Source of the DNA: Sphingomonas alpina
GTDB lineage: Bacteria; Pseudomonadota; Alphaproteobacteria; Sphingomonadales; Sphingomonadaceae
Length of the DNA stretch: 64,000 nt
Direction of reading: 5' to 3'
NCBI RefSeq assembly: GCF_014490665.1
Contig: NZ_CP061038.1
Span: 2,790,001 to 2,854,000 of the forward strand
Positions 41,036 through 51,644 of this stretch are shown piece after piece. Position 1 is the stretch's first letter. Each line of letters begins with the position of its first letter. The translations under genes and the position numbers were made by a program. Under the pieces are notes generated by a model that saw nothing but the letters and a program-made list of their open reading frames with translations, had not been told where the DNA came from and ran no database searches.

Positions 41036-43413
41036 ATGATCACACAGGACCGCATGAAGCGTACGAAACGGTATCGGATATTGGGTGCCGGATTGAGTTC
41101 GTTGGTATCGACGCTGGCGCTGGCCGGCCCGGCGATCGCGCAGCAAGCCGCCGGCCCGGCGGAGACACAGGCGACGGAGGCTTCGCAGGCCGTCGATGAC
41201 ATCGTCGTTACCGCGACGCGGCGATCCGAGACGGTCCGCGACGTGCCGTTCAACATCCAGGCAATCTCCGCGGATACGCTGGAAAAGACCGGCGCGACCG
41301 ACATCACCGATTTCGCCCGTACTGTCCCGGGACTTTCCTTCACCGACAACGGACCGCGCGAAGGCGTCAAGCTGGTGCTGCGCGGCCTGCGTACCGGCAG
41401 CGAGGCGGGGCTCGAGCCGACCACCACGGTCTATGTCGACGAAGTCCCGATGGACATGCCCTATCGCGGCACGCCGCTCGACCTGAAGTTGGTCGATATC
41501 GAGCGCGTCGAGGTGTTGCGCGGCCCGCAGGGAACTTTGTTCGGCGGCGGCGCGATCGGCGGCACGTTGCGCTACATCTCGAAAAAACCGGACATGACGG
41601 CGATCGAGGGCAGAGTCGGCGCAGAGCTGTCGACGACCCGCCATGGCGGCATCAACTACAATGTCACCGGGATGATCAACATACCCCTGGCCGACTGGGT
41701 CGCGGTGCGCGCCGATGCGGGGCGTTTCGACAATCAGGGCTTCATCGACAACGTCCGGCTGGGCACCGACAACATCAATGACGACCGGACGACCTCTGCC
41801 CATCTCGCGATCCTGATGAAGCCGGTCGAGAAACTCGACATCAGCCTCTCTTATTATCGCCAGCAGGCGCGCTATGGCGATTCATACGGCCAGCGAGAAT
41901 CCCAGCCGAGATACACCGCCGATTATTATTTCCCCGGCGATACGCGCTACACCGCTCAACTGGCGAACCTGACGATCGGCTATGATTTCGGCTGGGCCAA
42001 TCTGACGTCGAGTTCATCCTATGTCGACGAACGCCAGCGCTCGAGCAGCGATTCGACACTGGGCATTCGCGACATCATCTTCGGCAGCTTCCTCGATCCG
42101 GCCGATATTCCCGCATTCAACGTGATCACCAACCGCCGCGCCAAATCGCACAGCTTCGCCCAGGAGGTGCGGCTGGTGTCGAGTTCGGACGGCCCGTTCA
42201 ACTGGATCCTGGGCGGTTATTACAACAACAAGCGCGTACATGAGGACCAAGAGGAACTGGTGCCGGTCCCCTTCCCCGGCCAGGCCGCGTTCGAGCAGAA
42301 CATCATCGGCGCCGAGTTGAACGACGACAAGGAATATACCTATCAGAGCGACACGAAGACCCGCCAGTTCGCGGTGTTCGGCGAGCTGAAATATCAATTC
42401 ACCAACTCCTGGCAGGTATCGGTCGGCGGCCGCTATTTCGACGTCCGGAGCACGGGCGATTTCTACTCGATCGACCAGTGGTTCGGCCCGAATGCACGGG
42501 ACGCCAATGGCTTGGGGCGCACCACGCCGCTGCCCGGTGAATTCTCCGGCGGCCGTTACCACGAAAAGGGCAGCGTCTGGCGGTTCAACAGTTCGTACAA
42601 GTTCGGCAAGGACGGCCTGGTCTATGTCACGGTCGCGCAAGGGTTTCGGCCGGGTGGCTTCAACCTGACCACGCCCAATACCGGCATTCCCCCGAAGGAC
42701 GCCAATATGCCTCGGACGACCTGATCAGCTATGAGCTCGGCGGCAAATTTTCGCTGCTGCAGAATCGGCTCTATGTCAGCTCGGCGCTGTTCCGCATCGA
42801 CTGGTCGGATATCCAGACCACGGTGCGCACGCCGCTGGGGTTCGCCTATCTCGGCAATGCCGGCAAGGCGGTGTCACAGGGCCTCGAAATAGAACTCAAC
42901 GCACGCGATGTCGCGATCCGCGGGCTCTCGCTCAATCTCGGCTATGGTTATACCGATGCCAAGCTGACCCAGACGATCACCGGGATCGGCTTCAAGGACG
43001 AGCGGATGCCACTGGTCCCGCGTCATGCCGTTTCGGGGATGGCCGACTATAGCACCGAGCTGTCCGGCGACCTCCAGGCCGGCTTCGCCTGGCTCACCTC
43101 TTATACAAGCGGCAGCTATGCCGATTTCGGGCGCTATAAGCCGGTCAGGGATCCGGTCTCCGGGAATCCGGTCGCGGCGGCCGCCTTCAATCGGCAATAT
43201 CTGCCGCTCGATGCCTATTGGCTGACCAATGTGTCGGTGCGACTCGAAGGCAAGAGCTGGAGCGCGCGGTTGTTCGTCGACAATCTGTTCGATGCCCGCT
43301 TCAAGACCTCGCGCACATTCCAGAATGCGAACAGCCCCTATAACGCGCCCGATGTGAGCTATAACGCCAACCGGCCGCGCACCATTGGCCTCGGGCTGAC
43401 CAAACGTTTCTGA
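41036..43413 (+). pseudogene. TonB-dependent outer-membrane receptor, single frameshift
   Basis: The gene encodes a receptor of about 790 residues with a signal peptide and a plug (DDIVVTATRRSETVRDVPFNIQ near residue 57, then GVKLVLRGL and RGPQGTLFGGGAIGGTLRYI), followed by barrel strands. The first frame runs from 41036 to a stop at 42724. The second frame carries the rest from about 42703 (YASDDLISYELGGK) to 43413, ending TIGLGLTKRF. One missing base near 42700-42711 explains both; restoring it gives DAN-YASDDL. Its ligand is probably a peptide, judged from the peptide/D-amino-acid genes beside it. Confidence 0.88.
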
Positions 43414-43461
43414 ACGACGGCGTCGACCCGGTCGGGTCGACGCCGCACGAGGCTCAGTCGA

Positions 43462-45528
43462 TCACCAGACCTTCACGCGCTTGTCCGGCGCGAGGTAGAG
43501 CTTCTCGCCCGCTTTTACATTGAACGCGGTGTACCAGGCATCCAGGTTACGTACCGTCTGTACCCGCCACGGTGCCGGGGCATGGACGTCGGTCGCGATC
43601 CGCGCGCGCAGTGCCTTTTCGCGCATCTTGGTGCGCCAGCTCTGGCCAAAGGCGAGGAAGAAGCGCTGGTCGCCGGTCAGCCCGTCGATCACCGGCGCTT
43701 CCTTGCCACCGAGCGAAGCGCGATACGCTTCGTAAGAAGCGGTGAGGCCCGCAACGTCCGCGATATTCTCGCCGAGCTCCTGCTTGCCGTTGAGGTGCAG
43801 CCCGGGCAGCGCTTCATAGGCATTATATTGCGCGACCAACGCTGCGCCCGCTTCCTCGAAATGCTTGAGATCGGCCGGGGTCCACCAATTGTGCAGCCGC
43901 CCGGTCGAATCGAAATCGGCCCCGAGATTGTCGAAGCTGTGGCTGATCTCATGTCCGATCACCGCACCGATCGCGCCGTAATTGGCCGCCGCGTCGAACT
44001 TGGCGTTGAAATAGGGCGTCTCGAGGATCGCGGCAGGGAAGTTGAGCGCGTTCTGCACCGGCAGGTTGACCGCGTTGACCGTCTGCGGCGTCATCCACCA
44101 TTCGTTGCGGTCGACCGGCTTGCTGATCTTGCCGATCTGATGGCGATATTCGGCCAGCCGTGCGCGCTGCAAATTGCCGACCGGATCGTCCGCCTTGATC
44201 TCCAGCGCCGAATAATCGCGCCATTTGTCCGGATACCCGACCCCGACGATCAGCACCTTCAGCTTCTTGCGCCCTTCCTCCTTGGTTGCCGGCGCGAGCC
44301 AGTCGAGCTTGGCCAGGCGGTTGTCGAACGCGGCGACGATATTCTTGACCATGCCCTGGATCTCGGTCCGGGATGCGGCGGAGAAATATTTGCCGACATA
44401 GATTTGCCCGACCGCATCGCCGAGTTGCGCATTGACCGATGCAATGGCGCGCTTGTCACGTGGCTGTTGCTGCGGTGTGCCGTTCAGCGTCTTGCTGTTG
44501 AAATCGAACGAGGCGGCGTCGATCGCCTGTGGCAGCACCGACGTCACCTGATTGATGGTGTGGAAGGTCAGCCAGTCCTGCCACGCGGCGATCGGTTCGC
44601 TGCCGACCAGTGCCGACAATTTGACGATCGCGCCCGGTTGCCACAGCATGAAGTCCTGCTGCGACGGCAGGGATGCCGCGTTCCAATAGGCGTTCCAGTC
44701 GATCCCCGGCGCCTTCGTCGCGAAATCCGCGCGCTTCCATGATGCGGCGCCGTGCGCGTCCTGGCTGGTGACGATGTCGTAATGCGCGTTCGCGATCTTG
44801 GTCTCGAGTGCAATGATGCGGTCGGCGCGCGCAGCGGCATCGCTGATCCCCGCCAAGGTCAGCAGCTTGGTGACATAGGCTTTGTAACCAGTGCGCAGCT
44901 CGGCCATTTCGGGCTTGGCCGACACATAATAATCGCGATCGGGCAGGCCGAGCCCGCCCTGCATCAGATAGGGAATGGTCGTGTCCGGCCGATTCAGATC
45001 CTGGGTCACGAACAGGCCGAACAGATTCTCCGTCTGGAAATTGCTCGCGTTGAGGGGGTCGGTGTCGGCGCGCATCGTCGCGCCGAGCATTGCCGACAAG
45101 GCGCCCTTGTCTTTCAGCGCGGCGATCGCATCGAGCTGGCTCTTGAGCGGCGCCATACCGCGCTTCTCTATGCCCGCAGTGTCGGCATAGGCGGTATAAT
45201 AGTCGGCGATGCGGCGTTCGTCGGTACCCATCGCGGCATTCGCCTTGACCGCCGCCTGAATCAGCTCGGCATTGCGCGCCTCGGCGACCTTGAACACGTC
45301 ATAGCCAACGCCGACGGATGAACGGTCGGCGGGAATCTCGGTCTTCTTCGCCCACGCGCCGCTGGCATAGGCGTTGAAGTCGTCGCCCGGCTTCACCGCC
45401 TTGTCGATCAGCGCCTGATCGACGCCGGCAAGCGTGCCGCTGACGGATTGGGCCGTGCCGGTCGTCGTCGATGAGGGCGAGCAGGCGGCGCTGGCGAGCA
45501 GCAGCGCAAGGACAATGGAACGCTTCAT
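43462..45528 (-). CDS. M13-family zinc metallopeptidase (neprilysin/PepO-like lipoprotein)
   Basis: A 688-residue peptidase with a lipoprotein signal ([13 protein letters not shown]). The zinc site is HEISH in [16 protein letters not shown], the third ligand is in [10 protein letters not shown], and [10 protein letters not shown] with RVQTVRN near the C-terminus matches the NEP S1' region. It would cut small peptides in the periplasm. ATG 45528 has GGAGA eight bases upstream. It lies on the opposite strand next to the TonB receptor, with the two genes convergent, so a joint peptide-uptake role is possible. Confidence 0.92.
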   Translation of the reverse strand: MKRSIVLALLLASAACSPSSTTTGTAQSVSGTLAGVDQALIDKAVKPGDDFNAYASGAWAKKTEIPADRSSVGVGYDVFKVAEARNAELIQAAVKANAAMGTDERRIADYYTAYADTAGIEKRGMAPLKSQLDAIAALKDKGALSAMLGATMRADTDPLNASNFQTENLFGLFVTQDLNRPDTTIPYLMQGGLGLPDRDYYVSAKPEMAELRTGYKAYVTKLLTLAGISDAAARADRIIALETKIANAHYDIVTSQDAHGAASWKRADFATKAPGIDWNAYWNAASLPSQQDFMLWQPGAIVKLSALVGSEPIAAWQDWLTFHTINQVTSVLPQAIDAASFDFNSKTLNGTPQQQPRDKRAIASVNAQLGDAVGQIYVGKYFSAASRTEIQGMVKNIVAAFDNRLAKLDWLAPATKEEGRKKLKVLIVGVGYPDKWRDYSALEIKADDPVGNLQRARLAEYRHQIGKISKPVDRNEWWMTPQTVNAVNLPVQNALNFPAAILETPYFNAKFDAAANYGAIGAVIGHEISHSFDNLGADFDSTGRLHNWWTPADLKHFEEAGAALVAQYNAYEALPGLHLNGKQELGENIADVAGLTASYEAYRASLGGKEAPVIDGLTGDQRFFLAFGQSWRTKMREKALRARIATDVHAPAPWRVQTVRNLDAWYTAFNVKAGEKLYLAPDKRVKVW

Positions 45529-45695
45529 GGGCACTCTCTCCGGTATTGCTGTATGATGACAGGACTACACTCAGTCGCCCCGGCATGCCAACCCATGAGC
45601 CAGCCTGTCGGCACAGCGATCGATCCGGTCGATCCACTTCCCATCGCCCCCACCCGCCGCTAGGCACGATCGAAACGATAGAGGAAAACCGCCCC

Positions 45696-47297
45696 ATGAG
45701 TGCTCCGGTGCTTGACACGAAACTCGCCGCAGAGAGCGAAACCTTCCGTGCCAACGCCGCGCATAATCGCGCGCTCGCCGACAAGCTGCGCGCCGATGTC
45801 GCGACGGCCGCACTGGGTGGATCCGAGAAAAGTCGCGAACGGCATGTTTCGCGCAACAAACTGCTCCCCCGCGACCGCGTCGAACGGCTGCTCGATCCGG
45901 GTTCGCCGTTCCTCGAGATCGGCCAGCTCGCCGCCAACGACCTGTATGACGGCGAAGTCCCGGGTGCAGGCATGATCGCGGGCATTGGCCGCGTGTCGGG
46001 CCGTCAGTGCATGATCGTGTGCAACGATGCGACGGTGAAGGGCGGGACCTATTTCCCGATGACCGTGAAGAAGCATCTCCGCGCGCAGGAGATCGCCGAA
46101 GCCAATCGCCTGCCCTGCATCTATCTGGTCGACAGTGGTGGCGCGAACCTGCCACACCAGGCCGAGGTGTTTCCCGACCGCGACCATTTCGGGCGCATCT
46201 TCTTCAACCAGGCGAACATGTCGGCGCTCGGCATCCCGCAGATCGCGTGCGTGATGGGCAGTTGTACTGCGGGCGGCGCCTATGTCCCGGCGATGTCGGA
46301 TGAGACGGTGATCGTGCGCAACCAGGGCACGATCTTCCTCGCCGGACCACCGCTGGTGAAGGCCGCCACCGGGGAAGTGATCTCGGCCGAGGAACTGGGC
46401 GGCGCCGACACGCATGGCCGCCGCTCGGGCGTGGTCGACCATGTCGCCGAGAATGACGAACATGCGCTGACCATCGTGCGCGACATCGTCTCCACGCTGC
46501 AGCCGCAGGCAACGGGCGATGTAAACCTGAAGGACCCGCGCCCGCCCAAATTCGATGCCGAGGAACTGTACGGCATCGTGCCGAGCGACGTCCGCGCACC
46601 TTATGACGTGCATGAGATCATCGCCCGTCTCGTCGATGGCAGCGAGTTTCACGAATTCAAGTCGCTCTACGGCACCTCACTGGTGTGCGGCTTCGCGCAT
46701 ATCTGGGGCATTCCGGTTGCGATCCTCGCCAATAACGGCGTGCTGTTCAGTGAGAGCGCGCAGAAAGGCGCGCATTTCATTGAGCTCGCCTGCCAGCGAC
46801 GCATACCCTTGCTGTTCCTGCAGAATATCTCCGGCTTCATGGTCGGCGGCAAGTACGAAGCCGAGGGTATCGCCAAGCATGGCGCCAAGCTGGTCACCGC
46901 CGTCGCCACCGCGACCGTGCCCAAGATCACGGTGCTGATCGGCGGCAGCTTCGGCGCGGGCAATTACGGCATGTGCGGCCGGGCCTATAGCCCACGCTTC
47001 CTGTTCAGCTGGCCCAACAGCCGCATCTCGGTGATGGGCGGCGAGCAGGCGGCGAGCGTGCTGGCCACGGTTCACCGCGATGCCGAAAGCTGGACGGAGG
47101 AACAGGCCGAAGCGTTCAAGGCGCCGATCCGCCAGCGTTACGAGGACGAGGGCAATCCCTGGCACGCCACCGCGCGACTATGGGACGACGGGATCATCGA
47201 CCCGGCGCAAACCCGCGACGTGCTCGGCCTTGCCTTTGCCGCGACGCTCAACGCCCCGATCCCCGAACGCCCGGCGTTCGGCGTGTTCCGGATGTAA
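45696..47297 (+). CDS. mccB: Methylcrotonyl-CoA carboxylase beta (carboxyltransferase) subunit
   Basis: A 533-residue biotin-dependent carboxyltransferase. Two crotonase-like halves are seen: [27 protein letters not shown] with [17 protein letters not shown], and [22 protein letters not shown] with [16 protein letters not shown]. These match the methylcrotonyl-CoA branch closely. GAGGAA precedes the start. The biotin carboxylase partner (mccA) is four genes downstream on the same strand. The reaction is 3-methylcrotonyl-CoA to 3-methylglutaconyl-CoA in leucine breakdown; other leucine genes are not in the window. Confidence 0.93.
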   Translation: MSAPVLDTKLAAESETFRANAAHNRALADKLRADVATAALGGSEKSRERHVSRNKLLPRDRVERLLDPGSPFLEIGQLAANDLYDGEVPGAGMIAGIGRVSGRQCMIVCNDATVKGGTYFPMTVKKHLRAQEIAEANRLPCIYLVDSGGANLPHQAEVFPDRDHFGRIFFNQANMSALGIPQIACVMGSCTAGGAYVPAMSDETVIVRNQGTIFLAGPPLVKAATGEVISAEELGGADTHGRRSGVVDHVAENDEHALTIVRDIVSTLQPQATGDVNLKDPRPPKFDAEELYGIVPSDVRAPYDVHEIIARLVDGSEFHEFKSLYGTSLVCGFAHIWGIPVAILANNGVLFSESAQKGAHFIELACQRRIPLLFLQNISGFMVGGKYEAEGIAKHGAKLVTAVATATVPKITVLIGGSFGAGNYGMCGRAYSPRFLFSWPNSRISVMGGEQAASVLATVHRDAESWTEEQAEAFKAPIRQRYEDEGNPWHATARLWDDGIIDPAQTRDVLGLAFAATLNAPIPERPAFGVFRM

Positions 47298-47345
47298 CGA
47301 CAAACCAGTTTCGCCCAGTTTGGCTTCGCCACCGGAGACACCGCA

Positions 47346-47828
47346 ATGCCGATGACTTTCGCCCTGGTTCTCGCGCTCGCCGCCCAGACCACGCCGGTGC
47401 AGCCCTTGCCCAAGGGCACTGGCCTACCCCCTCCCGGAACGGACGAGGGCGCGGTCATGGCGCCGATCCTGGCGGCCTTTGCCGGGATTGCGGCGCGCGA
47501 CAGTGCGGCGATCCGCGCGCAGTTGCGCCCGAGTGGCAACGCGACGGTGATCATGGAGAAGCCCGACGGCACCCGCACCGTGCGCAATAACGAACTGGCC
47601 GCCTATGCCGAGGCTTCGCCCGGCCCCGAGCGCTATGAAGAACGGATGATCGATCCGGCAATCGAGATCGACGGGGCGATGGCGATGGTCTGGGGGCCTT
47701 ACAGCTTCTCGATCGACGGCACGGTGAGGCATTGCGGCTTCCAGCATTTCGATCTCGTGCGCGAAGGCGAAAGCTGGAAGATCCAGAACGTCACCTGGTC
47801 GGTACGGACCACCGGCTGCACCGGCTGA
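47346..47828 (+). CDS. NTF2-like (SnoaL/DUF4440-type) secreted protein, first copy
   Basis: A 160-residue protein with a short hydrophobic leader (MPMTFALVLALAAQ) and a cone-shaped alpha+beta NTF2 fold: MAPILAAFAGIAARDSAAIRAQL, a MAMVWGPYSFSIDG strand, HCGFQHFDLV and WKIQNVTWSV. The ending TTGCTG places a second cysteine. GGAG is eight bases upstream. Its closest relative in the window is the next gene. Role unknown; it is inside the mcc gene set. Confidence 0.75.
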   Translation: MPMTFALVLALAAQTTPVQPLPKGTGLPPPGTDEGAVMAPILAAFAGIAARDSAAIRAQLRPSGNATVIMEKPDGTRTVRNNELAAYAEASPGPERYEERMIDPAIEIDGAMAMVWGPYSFSIDGTVRHCGFQHFDLVREGESWKIQNVTWSVRTTGCTG

Positions 47829-47860
47829 GTGGCCGCCCAACCAGCCCCCGGGAGCATGAC

Positions 47861-48346
47861 ATGAAGCACGCACGTCTTCTTGCAATCGCCCTTCTCTTCG
47901 CCGTACCGGCAACCGCGCAACAGGCGCCCGCGGCTGACCATGGATCGAAGGAAGACGCCGTTGCGGTGCTCGCAACGATCGACACCATGTTCAAGGCACT
48001 TGCGGCAAAGGACCCGGCCGGGATCATCGCCGTCACCGTCCCCGAGGGCCGCGCGACCGGGACGTCAGTGACCGATACGGGCGAGCACCGGTTGACGTCG
48101 AGCGACTGGGCCGGCTTCGCCGCGCGCCTCGCCAAAGTCCCCGGCAAGCCGGTCGAGCGCAACATCGACCCGCATGTCCATGTCGATGGCGATATCGCGA
48201 TGGTGTGGACACCGTATGAATTCACCCTGGACGGCGCATTCTCGCATTGCGGGATCAACCATTTCGACCTGATCCGCGTGCAGGGCGTATGGAAGGTCCA
48301 GAACGTCACCTGGACTCAGCGCAGGACGGGATGCCCGGGGCGTTGA
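47861..48346 (+). CDS. NTF2-like secreted protein, second copy
   Basis: A 161-residue protein with a signal peptide (MKHARLLAIALLFAVPATA) and an NTF2-like domain. It shares with its upstream neighbour the IDPHVHVDGDIAMVWTPY strand pattern, HCGINHFDL and the ending VQNVTW with TGC. The two are a tandem duplication, with about half the C-terminal positions alike by eye. GGGAG precedes the start. No enzyme function is established for these. Confidence 0.78.
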   Translation: MKHARLLAIALLFAVPATAQQAPAADHGSKEDAVAVLATIDTMFKALAAKDPAGIIAVTVPEGRATGTSVTDTGEHRLTSSDWAGFAARLAKVPGKPVERNIDPHVHVDGDIAMVWTPYEFTLDGAFSHCGINHFDLIRVQGVWKVQNVTWTQRRTGCPGR

Positions 48347-48374
48347 ACCAGGGGCCGCAACAAGGGGGGCTCGA

Positions 48375-49094
48375 GTGCCGGACTCGCTGATCAGGATGTT
48401 CGCCGCCGCAGCGATCCTCATCGTGCTGGGGATCGGCTTTGGCTTGCTGCGCCGGGAGCAGTTCTCGATCCGCTGGCTGCTGGTTGGCGCCGGCCTTGCC
48501 TTTCTGAACGACTGTGCGCTGACCAATGGCTATGGCGTGCTGCCGGATATGTTTCGCGGCAGCGGCTGGAATTGGCAGGGCAAGCTGCTGGCGCTCGCTT
48601 TGACCCTGGCGGTCGCATCGCATCCCGCGTTCGGATGGCGCCGTTCCGGACTGACCCTGGTGCAGAACATGGCGGGATGGAAAGTCACCTACGCAGTCGC
48701 CGCCATCGTCTGCCTGGTGTTCATCGGCTTTGCGATCTCGATGCCCAACGAGCCGCTCGATCATCAGACGCTGGCCTTTCAGCTGACCATGCCGGGGCTG
48801 GAGGAAGAGCCCTTCTATCGCGGTATCCTGCTGCTTGCGTTCAACGAAGCCTTGCGCGGACGGATCCGGATGCTGGGCATCGAACTGGGATGGGGTGCGC
48901 TGCTTTCCTGCGTGGCATTCGGGCTCGGCCACGCCTTTGACTATTCGCACGGCGCCTGGTCGTTCGATCCGATGACCATGGCGCTGACCGCACTGCCTGC
49001 ATTCATCCTGGTGTGGCTGCGCGAACGAACCGGCAGCCTGGTGCTGCCCGTGCTGCTGCATAATTTCGGCAATTCCATTTTCCTGGTCCTTTAG
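48375..49094 (+). CDS. CPBP-family intramembrane metalloprotease-like protein
   Basis: A 239-residue protein with about six membrane helices. The family motifs are EEEPFYRG (EExxxR), FGLGHAF and LLHNFGNSIF, the Abi/CAAX-protease-like metal and catalytic set. The GTG start at 48375 follows a run of six G at a suitable distance. It sits between the NTF2-like genes and mccA. The substrate is unknown; family members include prenyl-protein proteases and bacteriocin-immunity proteins. Confidence 0.87.
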   Translation: MPDSLIRMFAAAAILIVLGIGFGLLRREQFSIRWLLVGAGLAFLNDCALTNGYGVLPDMFRGSGWNWQGKLLALALTLAVASHPAFGWRRSGLTLVQNMAGWKVTYAVAAIVCLVFIGFAISMPNEPLDHQTLAFQLTMPGLEEEPFYRGILLLAFNEALRGRIRMLGIELGWGALLSCVAFGLGHAFDYSHGAWSFDPMTMALTALPAFILVWLRERTGSLVLPVLLHNFGNSIFLVL

Positions 49095-49102
49095 GTGTAT
49101 CG

Positions 49103-51031
49103 ATGATCAAGTCTCTCCTCATCGCCAATCGCGGCGAGATCGCCTGCCGCATCATCCGCACCGCGCGCGAGATGGGCGTGCGCACCGTCGCGGTCTATTC
49201 CGACGCCGATGCCAAAGCACTGCATGTGCGCCAGGCCGACGAGGCGGTGCATATTGGGCCGTCACCGGCGCGAGAGAGCTATCTCGTGGGCGAGAAGATC
49301 ATCGCCGCCGCCAAGGCAACCGGCGCGGAGGCGATCCATCCGGGTTATGGCTTCCTGTCCGAGAATGCCGACTTCGCGCAAAGCGTGATCGATGCCGGCA
49401 TCATTTGGGTCGGCCCGAACCCCGACAGCATCCGCGCGATGGGCCTGAAGGATGCCGCCAAGGAACGGATGATTGCCGCCGGCGTGCCGGTGACACCCGG
49501 CTATCTCGGCGAGGACCAGTCGCCCGAGCGGCTCGCAGCGGAAGCGGCCAAGGTCGGCTATCCGGTGCTGATCAAGGCGGTCGCCGGTGGCGGCGGCAAG
49601 GGCATGCGCCGGGTCGACGACCCTGCCGACTTCGCCGATGCGCTGCTGTCGTGTCAGCGCGAGGCGGCGTCGAGCTTCGGCAACACGCAGGTGCTGATCG
49701 AGAAGTATATACTGAGCCCGCGGCACATCGAAGTGCAGGTGTTCGGCGACAGTCATGGCAATGTCGTCCATCTGTTCGAGCGCGACTGCTCGCTCCAGCG
49801 CCGCCACCAGAAAGTGATCGAGGAGGCCCCCGCCCCCGGCATGGACGAGGTCACGCGCGAGGCGATCTGCGCCGCCGCGGTCAAGGCGGCCAAGGCCGTC
49901 GATTATGTCGGCGCGGGCACGATCGAGTTCATCGCCGATGCGAGCGAAGGCCTGCGCGCCGACCGCATCTGGTTTATGGAGATGAACACCCGGCTGCAGG
50001 TCGAACATCCGGTGACCGAGGAGATTACCGGGCAGGATCTGGTCGAATGGCAATTGCGGGTGGCTTCCGGCGAGACGCTACCGAAGCGGCAGGATGAGCT
50101 GGCGATCAACGGCTGGGCGATGGAGGCGCGGCTCTATGCTGAGGATCCCGTGACTGGGTTCCTGCCCAGCACCGGGCCACTCACGCATCTCATGCTGCCC
50201 GAACATCAGGTCCGCGTCGAAACCGGTGTTTATGAGGGCGGCAGCGTCACCCCTTTCTATGATCCGATGATTGCTAAACTCGTCGCGTCGGCTCCGAGCC
50301 GGACTGAAGTCATCGTCAAGCTGAAGTCCGCTTGCGAGACGACCGCGGTATGGCCGGTGAAGACCAACGCCGCCTTCCTTGCCCGCTGCCTCGCCGACGA
50401 CCTGTTTATCGCCGGGACCATGGACACCGGGCTGCTCGCGTCACGCGCCGACAGCCTGATCCCACAAGCGGCCGCGCCAGACGCAGTCCGCCAGGCCGGC
50501 GCCATGGCCGTAGCAGCAGCGTCTTCGGGATCGCCCCCATATCAGTTCGGACATAGCCTTGACGACCTGCGGGACGCTCCCACGCCATGGCAGGCAATGT
50601 TCGGCTTCCGCCTCAATGCCGCGGATCAGCGCACCATCCATTTCACCATCGACGGCAAACCGGATTCCGCGGAAATCGAAAGCCCCTGGCAGCCCCTTCC
50701 GGCATGGATCGAGACGGCGGGCGACACCATTCTCAGCGGCGTCAACGACGGCCGGGTCTTCGCAATATCGCCCGCCCGCGCATCGGGCATCGCTGCCGGC
50801 ATCGCCGGCGACGGTGCGATCCTGTCGCCGATGCCGGGGCGGATCATTGCGGTCGAAGTCGCTGCGGGCGATACCGTGACCAAGGGGCAGAAGCTGCTCA
50901 CGCTCGAGGCGATGAAGATGGAGCATAGCCTGGTCGCGCCGTTCGACGGGACGGTCGCCGAACTGAACGCCGAGACTGGCGGGCAAGTCAGCGAGGGTGC
51001 GGTGCTGGCGCGGATCGAGAAGGCGGAGTGA
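49103..51031 (+). CDS. mccA: Acyl-CoA carboxylase biotin carboxylase/biotin carrier subunit (methylcrotonyl-CoA carboxylase alpha)
   Basis: A 642-residue protein. Residues 1 to about 445 are biotin carboxylase: ANRGEIACRIIRTAREMG, the ATP-grasp loop AVAGGGGKGMRRV, HIEVQVFGDSHGN, ERDCSLQRRHQKVIEEAPAP and EMNTRLQVEHPVTE. The C-terminal biotinyl domain has EAMKMEH with the biotin lysine. Gene pairing with mccB gives the methylcrotonyl assignment. It starts eight bases after the CPBP gene. Confidence 0.93.
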   Translation: MIKSLLIANRGEIACRIIRTAREMGVRTVAVYSDADAKALHVRQADEAVHIGPSPARESYLVGEKIIAAAKATGAEAIHPGYGFLSENADFAQSVIDAGIIWVGPNPDSIRAMGLKDAAKERMIAAGVPVTPGYLGEDQSPERLAAEAAKVGYPVLIKAVAGGGGKGMRRVDDPADFADALLSCQREAASSFGNTQVLIEKYILSPRHIEVQVFGDSHGNVVHLFERDCSLQRRHQKVIEEAPAPGMDEVTREAICAAAVKAAKAVDYVGAGTIEFIADASEGLRADRIWFMEMNTRLQVEHPVTEEITGQDLVEWQLRVASGETLPKRQDELAINGWAMEARLYAEDPVTGFLPSTGPLTHLMLPEHQVRVETGVYEGGSVTPFYDPMIAKLVASAPSRTEVIVKLKSACETTAVWPVKTNAAFLARCLADDLFIAGTMDTGLLASRADSLIPQAAAPDAVRQAGAMAVAAASSGSPPYQFGHSLDDLRDAPTPWQAMFGFRLNAADQRTIHFTIDGKPDSAEIESPWQPLPAWIETAGDTILSGVNDGRVFAISPARASGIAAGIAGDGAILSPMPGRIIAVEVAAGDTVTKGQKLLTLEAMKMEHSLVAPFDGTVAELNAETGGQVSEGAVLARIEKAE

Positions 51032-51040
51032 TCTTTCCAC

Positions 51041-51129
51041 TTCCGTTCGCCCTGAGCCTGTCGAAGAGCTGCTTGCCGCGAGCGTTGTCTCTGGTGCTAT
51101 GGGCTTCGACGGGCTCAGCCCGAACGGGA
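51041..51129. repeat. REP-like inverted repeat after mccA
   Basis: TTCCGTTCGCCCTGAGCC (from 51041) to CTGTCGAAG (ending 51065) is matched in inverse by CTTCGACGGGCTCAGC to CGAACGGGAA (51103-51129). This family (CCTGAGCCTGTCGAAG core) is common between genes in sphingomonads. It lies between mccA and the GNAT gene. Confidence 0.8.
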
Positions 51130-51149
51130 ATTGGGGAGCGTTGTGGACC

Positions 51150-51611
51150 ATGGCTCTAATCCTCCGTCCCGCCACGCTCGCCGACCTTCCCGCGATCGTC
51201 GCGTTGCTCGCCGATGACGATCTCGGCAGGGGTCGCGAAGACCCGAGCTTGCCGCTCGACCCGCTTTATATCGCCGCGTTCGAGACGATCACCGCCGATC
51301 CGAACCAGGAAAGCATCGTCGCCGAGCTTGACGGTCGGATCGTCGGCACCATGCAGCTCAGCTATCTTCCCGGCATCGCCTTTCGCGGAGCATGGCGCGG
51401 CCTGATCGAAGCCGTCCGGGTATCGAGCGAGCTACGCGGCCAGGGAATCGGTGCGCAGATGATCGCCTGGGCCAATGCCCGCTTCGCCGCGCGCGGATGC
51501 CGCATGGCGCAGCTTACCTCGCACCGCAGCCGGACCGATGCGCACCGCTTCTATGAGCGGCTCGGCTGGGATAAGAGCCATTACGGGTTCAAGTACAAGC
51601 TCACCGACTGA
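51150..51611 (+). CDS. GNAT-family N-acetyltransferase
   Basis: A 153-residue acetyl-CoA-dependent transferase: RPATLADLPAIVALL at the N-terminus, the central strand GRIVGTMQLSYLPGI, the acetyl-CoA loop VSSELRGQGIGAQMIAWA (R/QxxGxG/A) and HRFYERLGWDKSHYG at the end. ATG 51150 is used; the region before it is a REP-like repeat, so an upstream extension is unlikely. Target molecule unknown. Confidence 0.87.
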   Translation: MALILRPATLADLPAIVALLADDDLGRGREDPSLPLDPLYIAAFETITADPNQESIVAELDGRIVGTMQLSYLPGIAFRGAWRGLIEAVRVSSELRGQGIGAQMIAWANARFAARGCRMAQLTSHRSRTDAHRFYERLGWDKSHYGFKYKLTD

Positions 51612-51644
51612 GCGGTTCAGATCTGGCCCAGGGAGAGAGACGCG

